Assembly: GCA_021527695.1 (NCBI GenBank)
Contig: JAKFAO010000012.1
Location: forward strand, 310,001 to 374,000
Direction of reading: 5' to 3'
From: Naematelia aurantialba
Taxonomy: Eukaryota; Basidiomycota; Tremellomycetes; Tremellales; Naemateliaceae
DNA length: 64,000 nucleotides
Below the pieces are notes generated by a model, which had not been told where the DNA came from, searched no databases, and worked only from the letters and a program-made list of their open reading frames with translations. Position 1 is the stretch's first letter. Every line of letters starts with the position of its first letter. Of the stretch, positions 21,760-32,160 are shown piece by piece. A program made the translations under genes and the position numbers.

Positions 21760-24456
21760 CTACATGCCTTCCCGTCTCCTCGGCGTTGATCGCAAGATAT
21801 TGTCCACCCTGCAGCTCGTCAGCTCTGATTCCGGCCTTCCTCCGAGTGCAAGTCGACTACGAGGCAGTCCAATCCCAAATCGATTACGTGATCGGATCCA
21901 GAAGGATCCAACTGATCGGTCCAACTTGTCGATCCAACTCCTTGATGCGACCGTCCCAGGTCTCACGACAGGGCAAGAAGCAGACTCACCGCAAGATCAT
22001 CTCGGCCGCCTCGCTCGCGCTGATCACCACCTGCTTCTTCAACTTGTACGACTCCGTCACGCCCAGCTCGCGCATGGAAGCCACCTCGCCGAGATCCATA
22101 TCTAAGAGGCGTCAGAGGATGGTTCTGGGTTTGGAGAGGAGGGAGAGGAAGGCGAAGGAAAGGAGACGGGAAGGGCAGAAGGGAAGGGAAAGGCAATAGC
22201 AGCAGAAGGAAAGACTTGCCTAGACCAGCGTCTGCCCGGCCTTCATAGTGCGCTGCCCGAAGCTGCGTCACCAGGTCGGATGAATCGTATCCCCCGTTGT
22301 CTGCGAGGATAGTTGGAATCTGCCCAGCAATGTTAGCCGTCGCGAAAACCGTCTCTCCGTCTACCAGAACATGCAACAGGGGAAACTATCCCATGTTCAG
22401 AGCTGGACACGAATTGAACAGGACGATCACCCGCAGGGAGTGGGAACCACACTGAAAGCCGACGTGGGGCCTTTCGCTGACACGCTGACACCAGCACGAC
22501 AGAGACTAGACTGACCTGTCGGAGTGCCCGGGCGAACGCCTCCACGGCAAGCGCCTTCTTCCCCTTGATTGTCCGCGCCGCCTCCTCGACCTGGCAGCTC
22601 ATCAACATCTCGGCGCATCCTCCGCCGAGTGTGACCCGCGTCTCCTTGACCGTCTGTGACAGTACCGACAGCGCATCGTGTAACGACCGTTCGGCCTCTT
22701 CGACCATCTGGCTCGTCGCTCCCCTAAGAACGACGGTACACGCCTCGCCAGCAGCCACCCCCGAGAACTTGATCAACTGCGCTCGTCAGCGACGTCCTTG
22801 AACTCGGGACGGTTTGACCGGTGGGAGCGACGCATCAGCGGTGAACGGCATCTCAGCTTTCACACCGGTAATGCAGAGCAGACGGGTCCCGCCAAGTGGA
22901 GAGCCAAATAGAAACCCACCTTGTCTTCGCCTATCATAATCTCCTCGATGACGTCGCACCGGCCGATCTTGACCTTGTCCGGCGCGTCAAACGTACTGGC
23001 AATCTCCCCGCCCGTGACCAGCGCCAAACGTTCCACGCCCTCAAAGTCCGCATGCTCAATCGACATGATGCCCGATTCGGCAAGGAGGTTTTCAGGGTAG
23101 TTGTAGATGAGCTGTCGGTTTACAAAACATGTGATGCCGTGCGCTGCGATGGCGGCGACTTTGGCCTTCATCTTTTCCTACGGGTCGGTGAGCGTCAGAT
23201 CAGACGACAGCGTGCGAGATCAGACGACAGCGTGCGCATCAGTCTGCCATTCGACCAGGTCGGAGAGAGCTGTACCAATGGACGGCAGAAGAGGTAGGAC
23301 ATGGAAGAAAGGACGGCGAATGACTGAGGGTAGGAACGTACCCGTTCTGCACGTTCCAGCTCTGCCAGCTTGCTTGTGCCATCGACCCGCACGCGTGCAC
23401 CGAAAATCTTGATCTTGTCCGTGTCCATTGCTGCCCAATATCAGTATACTGCCGCCAATGTCAACTGCAGACTTGCAAGTATTGGCTATGAGGATTTTTG
23501 CGTTTTCTATCCGTTTGGGCGAGTTGGTCGCAATGGTCTTGTCGAGAATGAAGCCTGGTCCGGCTCAGCGTGTATTCCGATCGTCGCAAGACTGCCGATG
23601 GCAAGGCTTACCTTCATCGAGATACGAGTCGGTCAACTTGCCTCCTACCTTCTTGATGATCTGGATGTGTTCGAGATCCGTCGACCCTTTCAGGCGGAGC
23701 ACGGCATCGACCGCGAGATTTGCAAAGTACTCTTTATCCTGAGCGAGGACTTTTGAGCTGAGCGTCGTCCGGGCAATGTTGAACAGGTCTTGCCGGAACT
23801 GCGCCTCGTCGGAACTGTGGTCGATGGCTGCAGCCTCGAGAGCGCTCAGTGCCGCTTTGCTGGCAATGCGGTACCCCTCTACCACGGTCTGTGGGTGAAT
23901 CTTTTGCGTGGTCACGAGCTTCTCCGCCTCGCGCAGCAGCTCGGATGCTAACACGCATACCGACGTCGTGCCGTCCCCGACCTCGTCGTCTTGCACTTTT
24001 GAGATGTTGACGAGGATCTTGGCGGCAGGGTTGTCGAGCGTGATCGATTTGAGAATCGTGGCGCCGTCGTTGGTCACGGTGATGGTCTGGTTGGATGCGG
24101 ATTCTGTGATGTTGGTAAGTGGTCAAGCATGATGCGTGAGGCTGGACGGAGAGGTTCAACACAATCGTTGGGTAGGTGGGTAGTCGGGTGTACCGGCGGG
24201 GAGAGGGGACGACTCACGAAGGATCTTGTTCATGCCTTTTGGCCCCAACGTGGACTTGACGAGATCGCCAAGCGCCATGGCCCCGACAAAAGACGACAGT
24301 CGGGCATTCTCACCACGCTCCTCGGTTGCCTGTACTCGTCAGTACCATCACCATCAAACTCTCCGGCCGGACAGGAAACGCAGATAGAGTCATGATCATT
24401 GGGGTTGGTGCTTTACTCGTTGACACTGGACCTACCTCGTCTGCCCAGATGTTCAT
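21760..24456 (-). CDS. CCT2: Chaperonin TRiC/CCT subunit beta
   Basis: One of eight subunits of the cytosolic chaperonin that folds actin and tubulin. Ten exons: 24456-24436, 24329-24218, 24103-23612, 23554-23477, 23430-23342, 23177-22920, 22776-22516, 22319-22220, 22101-21990, 21808-21760, giving 523 aa, the usual size. Motifs: [25 protein letters not shown], the ATP site [13 protein letters not shown], the beta-specific [20 protein letters not shown], and the C-terminal [19 protein letters not shown]. The first coding exon is only 21 nt. Introns 4 (23431-23476) and 8 (22102-22219) need GC donors (GCAAGT) to join conserved sequence. Intron 5 holds a 20-bp tandem duplication. Identity is certain; splice sites are supported by conserved residues at each junction. 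Confidence 0.97.
23197..23236. repeat. 20-bp tandem duplication in CCT2 intron 5
   Basis: AGATCAGACGACAGCGTGCG occurs twice without a gap. It lies wholly inside the intron between coding exons 5 and 6 and looks like a recent duplication. Confidence 0.95.
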
Positions 24457-24917
24457 GTTGCCTGACGAGAGTGACGGCGATATGGAGTGAACTTAAACTG
24501 GGCTTTTTCCTGCAGCGCCGTTGCTGCTACTCCCTTGCCTAGCTGCTGCTGTACCTGTCCCCCTAGTCGAGTATGACCTGTTACGAGCAAGTAGAGACAC
24601 AGAGAGTTGAAGCTGAAATGACTTGTGGATGCTCGTCGCGGCGCGTTTCGAAGACACGAGTGGTTCGGTCACGTGACTTTACTTGCTCTGTCTTCCGACG
24701 TCGCTGTCCATAAGATATTCAGTCTACATATGCTGTAACCCACTTGTCACTCTGTCAAGCATCTCGCATCGCAAGAGGGAGACGGCCGCGACCTCGGCAG
24801 TCAACTCATGGCTCCATACCGAGGCATCGCACTCCATCAATGATCGACCGGATACACTAAGGTACATTGTCCATCCCGTTTGTGCCACTCGACTCTCGAG
24901 GGTCACTTGCGCCTGCC
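24457..24917. promoter_or_regulatory. Divergent CCT2/cyclin C promoter with TCACGTGA
   Basis: A 461-bp divergent region with the palindrome TCACGTGA at 24669-24676 (inside GGTCACGTGACT). The same site is present in the KIC1/DUS1 divergent promoter. Binding by a bHLH factor such as Cbf1 is inference. Confidence 0.55.
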
Positions 24918-26810
24918 ATGTCGTCCAACTTTTGGGCCTCGTCGCATGCGACACACTGGATCATCCCACGGCCATCCGTCGCCCATGCAAGAGACATCGA
25001 CGCCCGCTATGCCAGCCCGTACCAGCTCTACTGCCTGGGGATCTGGTTTGCAGGCTTGATCCAGAAACTCGGCCGGCGCCTGGCACTGCGACAGCAAGTC
25101 GTCGCGACGGCGACCGTCTTTTTCCGCCGCTTCTACTTGAAGAACAGCTATTGCGAGACGAATCCGTACCTCGTGCTTGCGGCGTGCTGCTTTGTGGCGG
25201 CCAAGGTGGAGGAGACCCCGGTGCATATCAAGAATGTCGTGACAGAGGCCAAGGGCTGCTTCCAGGGTGAGTTGGTTTCCGGATTGCAAGGTGCTACTGC
25301 AGGTGCTACTGCATGGTATTACTGCTTGGTATTTCTGCAGGTGCTACGGCAAGTCGAGCTAACCTGGCTCAGAAAACAACATCAAGCTCTTCCCAGCCGA
25401 GACGACAAAACTGGGCGAAATGGAATTCTACCTCCTCGAAGACTTGGACTTCCACCTCGTCGTCTTTCACCCGTACCGGGCCCTGCTGAACATATGCGGC
25501 CGCGAACCAGCTGATAGCGGGCGCTTCCCAGTCTCACGCGCCGACGAGGATGCCGAGATCCGTCGCTCTACCGCTGCGGCGACGGCAGTGGGGGGGACCG
25601 CAAACGCTGCGGGTGCGGGCACGGGTGCGGGCGATGAGGGAGGAGAGGGCGAGGCGGAGCGGGTCAGGCGGTTGATGGGCAGGGGCACAGGGGAGGGGTT
25701 GATGGAGATTGAGGAGTTTGTCGTGCAGATCAGCACGTGAGTGTGGGGTCGGTCCAGGTGACAGCGGCTTCCGAGCAACTTTTCCCTCCCAACCTCTCCG
25801 ATCGACCGATCCACACATCCGGAACTTCTTCTCTGGAAGCGTCGTTGGCGAACCAATTCTGCCGTGACCGTGACTCTCTATACGATGCTAACGGATCCAG
25901 TTGCATCATCAACGACATCTACCGCACCGACGTGCCCCTGCTCTACCCGCCTTACATCATCGCCTTGGCAGCGCTGTACCTCGGCTTCTGCATACACGCG
26001 ATGCAGGTCGCCGGCGCTGGTGCTGGTGGCGGCAACGTCACTTCTGCTGCCACTGATACCTCAAACGCGCACAAAACCACACACACGCACAACATCAATG
26101 GGCTACCTGTCAGCAGCATCAACAGTGGCAACCACGCCGCCAATTACCACTACAACAGCACGTCGTCGCGGACCCGGTCTTCGGTCTCCAACAGTGCTGC
26201 CAGTGGAGGCGGTGGTAGTGGAGCAGGAGGAGGGGCGACGACGCTACCTTCCCGCCAAAAGACACAACCAGCCGACGAGCGACTAGGCCTGCCACCTCCG
26301 CCCAAAGGCGCCGCAGAATTCATCGCTTCCTTCCAGGTATCGCTGCCAGTCCTTCTTGCCTGCGTGCAGGATATCATGGTGCTCTACCCGATTTGGGAGT
26401 CGTTCGAGCCTTCTTCGTCGAATGCTGCGGCACCGTCGAGTCTCCTCTTTGGGCTGGGCAGCGTAGGCGGGATAGGCATGGGCATGGCGGGCTGGCGAGG
26501 GAGCGGGAATACCGCGAGCAACGGCAGTGCAGGCGTGGGGAGTAACGGCAGCACCAGTGGGCGAGCAAGTGGCAGTGGCAGCGGCAGTGGCAGTGGCAGT
26601 GGCAGTGGCGGAGGCGGAGGCGGTGGAGGCGGCGATGTGGGGAATGGTGTGGCAGGAGGAGCAGGAGGGAAGAAGGAGCGATTCGGGCCCGAGGAAGCAG
26701 AAATCCTCGTGCGCAAGATGATCGAAGAGCGGATGGTGGATCTGAGTCATCCGGATAATGCGGGAAAAGAGGAGCCTGTCACGGGCAAGAAGCGGCCACG
26801 AGGCGCATAG
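24918..26810 (+). CDS. SSN8: Cyclin C, Mediator kinase-module subunit, with long inserts
   Basis: Cyclin C pairs with Cdk8 in the Mediator kinase module. Exons: 24918-25266, 25373-25736, 25901-26810, giving 540 aa. The N-terminus has the family signature NFWASSHATHWI, followed by the cyclin box (LRQQVVATATVFFRRFYLKNSY, NPYLVLAACCFVAAKVEETPVHIKNVV), EMEFYLLEDLDFHLVVFHPYR, and INDIYRTDVPLLYPPYIIALAALYL of the second cyclin fold. It is much longer than human (283 aa) or yeast (323 aa) cyclin C because of Ala/Gly, His/Asn/Thr and Gly/Ser inserts, including a (GS)n/(G)n tract near residue 480. The final cyclin helix (FIASFQVSLPVLLACVQDIMVLYPIWESF) lies after the inserts. The start ATG is chosen because the conserved SSNFWASSH follows at once. 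Confidence 0.94.
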
Positions 26811-27413
26811 CTAGCACGGCGACCGCGATTAGCAGTGTGACTTGCGGTGCGACTGGCCCTGTGACTACCACTGCGGCTGCCGCTGTGTCCCAGGTTCGCC
26901 AGCCGGCCATGGTACCAAGCAACACACCACACCACGCACCACACCAAACCCACCACGAAGCAGGCTCTGTTGTACTAGTATTCTCAACTTTTAGCTCTCA
27001 CTCACGTAGTCGTTGTAGGCTTACATGTTCCTCGGTTGTTTGACTGTTACATGCATACTACAAGTGACAGACCGAATGCCATGAGCTACTACCAAGACTG
27101 TCCTGCGTCCTCTCTTCCCTCCCCCTCCTCCCCTCCGCTCTTCCACCCCCTCCACGCCGTTTGTTCCCCATCTCTCCTCTCTTCTCCGCCGTGGATGGTC
27201 AGACGAGGCATCGTCACATCTTTGAGCAGCCTACAAACACGGTTCTACGATGCACTGCGATGCCCTACGATGCCCTACCACGCACCGCGACGCCTTCGAT
27301 GCACACGCCCTACGATGCACACGCCTGCGCTATACGCCACTTTCCCACGACACCAAGCGTTCAGCCGGCCACGCAGACGCCGCCTGGTGCCTACGTAAGC
27401 CGCCGCCCGCCGC
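26811..27413. other. Convergent cyclin C/IMPDH intergenic region
   Basis: No gene seen. It contains an ACCACACCACGCACCACACC stretch (about 26925-26950), a pyrimidine-rich stretch (27110-27190), and CGATGCACTGCGATGCCCTACGATGC-type repeats (about 27245-27325). Confidence 0.5.
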
Positions 27414-29422
27414 CTAGGCAAACAGCCGCTTGGTGTAGCTGTTGAGCCCATGCACGCCGCCTTCGACCTGGGCCGACGCCGTTCGCAGCTCGAATCGCAC
27501 GCCGCCGGCTCGGGACTCTGCCTGGAGTTCCGTCACGCTACCCGGTGTATCAGCGTCTCATCTTGTCATTCTCTCCCATGTAGGAAGGCTAGGCACTCGT
27601 CTTTCCCATGTAGGAAGACCAGGCCCTCGTCTTCCCATGTAAAACCCGCGACTCACCTCCTGACACCCGTGTCCTGGAGCGAGTGCTGCAGCCCCGTGTA
27701 CAGGTACGGCACAAACTTCGTAATGCTCCCCTTGTCCGCAACGTCCCCACTGACGCCCTGGGCGACCTTGACCGTGTCCGTCTCGGAAAAGTATCGCGCC
27801 GTCGCGGCGTTGTCGGCTCCCATGCCAGACGACGGACCCTTGACAGTGTGTTCCATGGCCTCGATCGATCCCATGCCGCGGTACAGCTTGACCCGCTTGC
27901 CCTCGTGGTAAAAGTACTCGCCGGGCGATTCGGTCGTCCCCGCCAAGAGTCCTCCCATCATCACTGCCGACGCACCGAGCGCGAGCGCTTTGGCAATGTG
28001 TCCGATGTTCCCGATACCGCCGTCGGCAATCGTCGGGATGCCGAATCTGCACACAGGTCAGCACCAGAGCCCAGGAGCGATCGGCGATGAGGACGTGTCA
28101 AGAGCACGTCGCAGGACGTACCGACTGGCAAACTCGGAAACAGCAAACACGGCCGTCCCCTGTGGGCGACCAACAGCCATGACTTCCTGGGTGATGCAGA
28201 TCGATCCAGATCCCATGCCAATTTTCAACGCGTCCGCGCCGACCGCAATGAGCTGTGCCGCCTGCTCGCGAGTAACGACGTTGCCGGCGATGACGTCGAG
28301 CTTGGGGTAAGTCGCCTTGATCCACTGGATAAACTCGATCTGGTAAATCGAGTTGCCCTGCGACGAATCGAGAACGACCACGTCCAGCCCCGCCTCAACG
28401 AGCAGCTTGAGCCTGTCCCGGTCGCCTGGACGGGTGCCGATCGCTGCGCCACAGTAGAGCTGCTTGGACTCGGGCACCTTGGACGCCAGAGGGTAGTTCT
28501 GGTTCTTGAGCAGATCGGACCGAGCCACGAGAGAAACCAAGTTGCCCTCGGCGTCGATGATTGGCAGCTTGCCTTTCTTCGAGTCCCGCAGGATCGTGTT
28601 GGCTTCGTCGAGCGTGATGCCCGCCCGGCCAGTCACCAAGCCGGTCGTCATCACTGATCGCAACGGCGCGGTTGGGTCACGGAACTGCACGTCTCGACCT
28701 GTGACCATACCGACGAGTTTACCGCCGATCTTGCCGGTCTCTTGGCGGGTGTCAGTCACCGTCCCAGCACTATGGGCGAGTTTGTGGACGTAGAGGACGT
28801 ACCTGTGATCGGGACACCGCAGAAGCCGAGCCGTGCCTTGATGTCCAGGACACTAGCCCGAGTCAGCCTCGGTCCCATGTAGTCAGCGTAGGGCGAATGA
28901 CTCACTCTCCGACCGAGCCATCCGGGCCCAAACACACGGGGTCGGTGATGAAGCCATTCTCAAACTTCTTGACCTTGCGCACAAATGCCGCCTGCTGCTC
29001 GGGGGTACAGTTGTGATGGATGATACCGAGTCCACCGTGAAGCGCGAGCGAAATCGCCATCTGGTCCTCGGTGACTGTGTCCATGGGCGACGAGAGGAAG
29101 GGGGTATTGAGGACAATGTTCTTGGTAACTCTGTGGACGTTGTCAATATTTTAAGCGGCGTTTAGCAGATAAGCTCGACTCACTTGGTCTGCAGGGAGAC
29201 GGCGGAGGATGGGAAAGCAATGTGGCCGGGCAGCATGAGAAAGTCGTTGTACGTCAGTCCGCCGTTCTTGCGCGAGTCCATGAGCTCGTGTAGAGAAAGA
29301 CCGTCGCCGCGCGAGTACTCTTTGAGCGTGGCCATGGCGTCGGCAGCAGAGAGAGGCTTAGCCGTTCGCTGAGGAAAGTGCGAGGTGGATGAGTCCGAGT
29401 TGCCGTTCACGTAGGGGGACAT
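27414..29422 (-). CDS. IMD1: Inosine-5'-monophosphate dehydrogenase
   Basis: Oxidises IMP to XMP with NAD, the committing step of guanine nucleotide synthesis and the target of mycophenolic acid. Exons: 29422-29184, 29130-28906, 28852-28803, 28740-28122, 28046-27657, 27537-27414, giving 548 aa, slightly over the usual 510-530. Motifs: [11 protein letters not shown] near the N-terminus, [14 protein letters not shown], two CBS domains between about residues 130 and 250 ([38 protein letters not shown]), VLDSSQGNS, the catalytic loop [12 protein letters not shown] with its Cys, [20 protein letters not shown], and the flap/C-terminus [36 protein letters not shown]. The last intron (27538-27656) contains tandem repeats. 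Divergent from the SAM synthetase gene. Confidence 0.97.
27575..27643. repeat. ~29-nt tandem repeat in IMPDH last intron
   Basis: Two and a half copies of CCCATGTAGGAAGRCYAGGC followed by MCTCGTCTT, inside intron 5 of the IMPDH gene. Confidence 0.85.
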
Positions 29423-29895
29423 TGTGGCGGTGGTGATGAGTCTGTGCGAGTCGGAGGGTGTGAGAATAGTCGTGAATGCTGGAGGATGCTGAGAGTGTAA
29501 GTATATATTATACCCCTCCAACAGCAGCAGACCAGAGCAGTGAGACTTACTCCAAAAAGAGGATACGATCGCGTCGGAGCGCGTGAAGGTTTTGGAATCG
29601 CCACCCAAAAAGTTTCAAGACCACCGTGGGAAAATCAACCTGCATTGGGTAAGCTTGATTTTGTGACGGAGGTATAGTTATCAGACATCACCCCCTCGGC
29701 CTCTATAACAACACGTCATGAATTCGAAATCCGTTGCGCCGCCCTGAAGATGGTGCAATTTCCCGTGAGACGATACTTTTTTTTATCCCCTCGTGTTATT
29801 TTCCTTCTTTCCTTCTCTCTCTCTCTCATCTTTCCTTGTCTTTGCTGCCCCTTCCTCTCTGCCTCGTCTCTCTCTTCCTCTTGTACACTGACAGG
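29423..29895. promoter_or_regulatory. Divergent IMPDH/SAM synthetase promoter
   Basis: A 473-bp shared region. On the IMPDH side there is an AT-rich ATATATTATACC (about 29502-29513), a possible TATA element. On the SAM synthetase side a long pyrimidine tract (about 29770-29885, ending shortly before the ATG at 29896) is typical of strong fungal promoters and leaders. Confidence 0.5.
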
Positions 29896-31467
29896 ATGAC
29901 TGCTACTCTCAACGGAAACGGCAACGGCACTGCCTACGAGCTGCCCGAGGGACAGTGAGTTGTCTCGCACTTCTCCGGTCCAAGCACGTTTCAAGCAACT
30001 GGCCGTGACAATGTGGACCTGCGTCGTGGAAGAAAGATGAGCTGACGAGCTTCGTTTCTTCCTTCCTTGTCTTCCCCATCGCCTCGCTCTCACTCGTATA
30101 GCTTCCTCTTCACCTCCGAGTCTGTCGGCGAGGGCCACCCCGACAAAATTGCCGACCAGGTCTCCGACGCCATCCTCGATGCGTGCTTGGCTCAGGTAAG
30201 CTTATTGCTGAGCTACGTCTCCATGAAGCTTACACAGCTATTAGGACCCTTACTCCAAGGTCGCTTGTGAGACTGCCACCAAGACCGGCATGGTCATGGT
30301 ACGTTGTTGAGCGCGCTATAGATCGCACGTGGCTCGTGCTGACATTCTTAGGTCTTTGGCGAGATCACCACCAAAGCCCTGATCGACTACCAGGCTGTCA
30401 TCCGAAACACCATCAAGCAGATCGGCTACGACTCGTCCGAAAAGGGCTTCGACTACAAGACCTGCAACGTGCTCGTCGCCATTGAGCAGCAGTCGCCTGA
30501 TATCGCTCAGGGTCTCGACCACGGTGCCCTTGAGAACATCGGTGCCGGTGACCAGGGTATCATGTGAGATCTTTCAGGGAGATTAGATGGCTTTTGGCTG
30601 ATATTACAGGTTCGGCTACGCTACCAACGAGACTCCCGAGATGATGCCTCTCACTATTACCCTTGCCCACAAGCTCAACTCTGCAATGGCCGCTGCACGA
30701 CGGGATGGCTCTCTCGGCTGGCTTCGCCCAGACTCCAAGACCCAGGTCACTGTCGAGTACAAGAAGGAGGCCGACGGATCCGTGGTGCCTCTTCGTGTCG
30801 ACACCATTGTCATCTCGACCCAACATGCCGAGGAGATCTCTACCGAGGACCTCCGCTCCGAGATCCTTGAGAAGATCGTCAAGAAGGTCATCCCCAAGAA
30901 CCTGCTTGACGACCGATGCATCTACCACATCCAGCCTTCCGGCCGATTCGTTATTGGTGGTCCTCAGGGTGACGCCGGTCTGACTGGCCGAAAGATCATC
31001 GTCGACACCTACGGCGGTTGGGGTGCACACGGTGGTGGTGCCTTTTCCGGCAAGGACTGGTCCAAAGTCGACCGTTCGGCTGCTTACACTGCTCGATGGG
31101 TCGCAAAGTCGCTCGTGGCTGCTGGTCTCGCTAAGCGTGCGCTCGTCCAGCTCTCGTACGCCATCGGTGTCGCCGAGCCTCTGTCGATCTTTGTCGACTC
31201 GTACGGAACCGGCAAGGTGCGCGATGCCGAGCTGGTGGAGATTGTGCGCAAAAACTTTGACCTGCGTCCGGGTGTGATTGGTCAGTTGCGCCTCTTATTC
31301 CTTGGCCATTCTCCGTCCATTCCCGTTGCCAATCTGATGCAGAACTGACGGCGGGTATAGTGCAAGAGCTTGGCCTGCAAAAGCCGCAGTATCTCAAGAC
31401 TGCTTCTTACGGACACTTTGGCAACCCCGAGTACTCATGGGAGCAGCCCAAGCAGCTCGACTTCTAA
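29896..31467 (+). CDS. SAM1: S-adenosylmethionine synthetase
   Basis: Makes S-adenosylmethionine from methionine and ATP. Exons: 29896-29954, 30102-30195, 30245-30298, 30352-30563, 30610-31280, 31361-31467, giving 398 aa, the normal family size. Signatures: [19 protein letters not shown] (ATP site), [13 protein letters not shown], the hexapeptide region [16 protein letters not shown], and the P-loop-like [19 protein letters not shown]. The short N-terminal tail ([15 protein letters not shown]) precedes the first intron. Codon use looks strongly biased towards C-ending codons, consistent with high expression. The start is the only ATG compatible with the first exon. Confidence 0.97.
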
Positions 31468-32160
31468 GCGGCTACGCCACGTAGCCGTCATTTTGGGATA
31501 CCTCCTTGGGGGCCCCGTACACGAGTTCCTCCTCGTGTTTCGTTTCGCATAGACTCAGACCTGTTTCACCTGATCCTTTACTCCCGACCTCGACCTACGC
31601 CAACCTTAGATCCGACGAAACGTGACGATACCACGCGCCTCCATATAAACCGCATCACAATATCCCCCGGCTCGCCTCGGCTTGACCGATACATACCCAA
31701 CGACAACGACGTTATACCCCGCCTGCCTGGACGTGCCGACTATTCTCGCCGCCTTTACATTTCACATGGCGACTTGCACGAACAAGAAGAGTAAAAATTG
31801 TAGCAACACCACACCCCGATCTTTCTTCCTGCCGCGCGATCTAGATCTAGAGCTTGGTAGCGAGCTTGCAAGACGGTGTTAGAGGTGCGAGATGATCTTT
31901 CCGGGCTTTTTGAAATGCATGCGCTCAACCGCCACCAGATTTGGGTTCTGCAGTGGTGTTGAGATGAGGCGTCAACTGACGCCTGGAGACTGACACCACT
32001 GATGCTCTCATTGCCGTCGATGTGCTCGTGCTTTACTGGAGCTGCTACCTGGGATTGGATAGTCTGAAAGTACGAGTGTACGTCATGTGGCACTGGTACA
32101 TGATCCGCCAAGAGTGATACCGCGTTGATGCTACTGCTAATGCATACTGAGGTGATCGGC
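31468..32160. other. Convergent SAM synthetase/RMT2 intergenic region
   Basis: No supported gene. The left half is likely the SAM synthetase 3' UTR (C-rich, with TATAAACC near 31645). I saw no RNA gene signature. Confidence 0.5.

Noticed and set aside
29700..29735. TTCGAA-like motif considered as a tRNA T-arm
   Set aside because: No matching acceptor, D-arm or anticodon stem could be folded around it; it lies in the IMPDH/SAM synthetase promoter.
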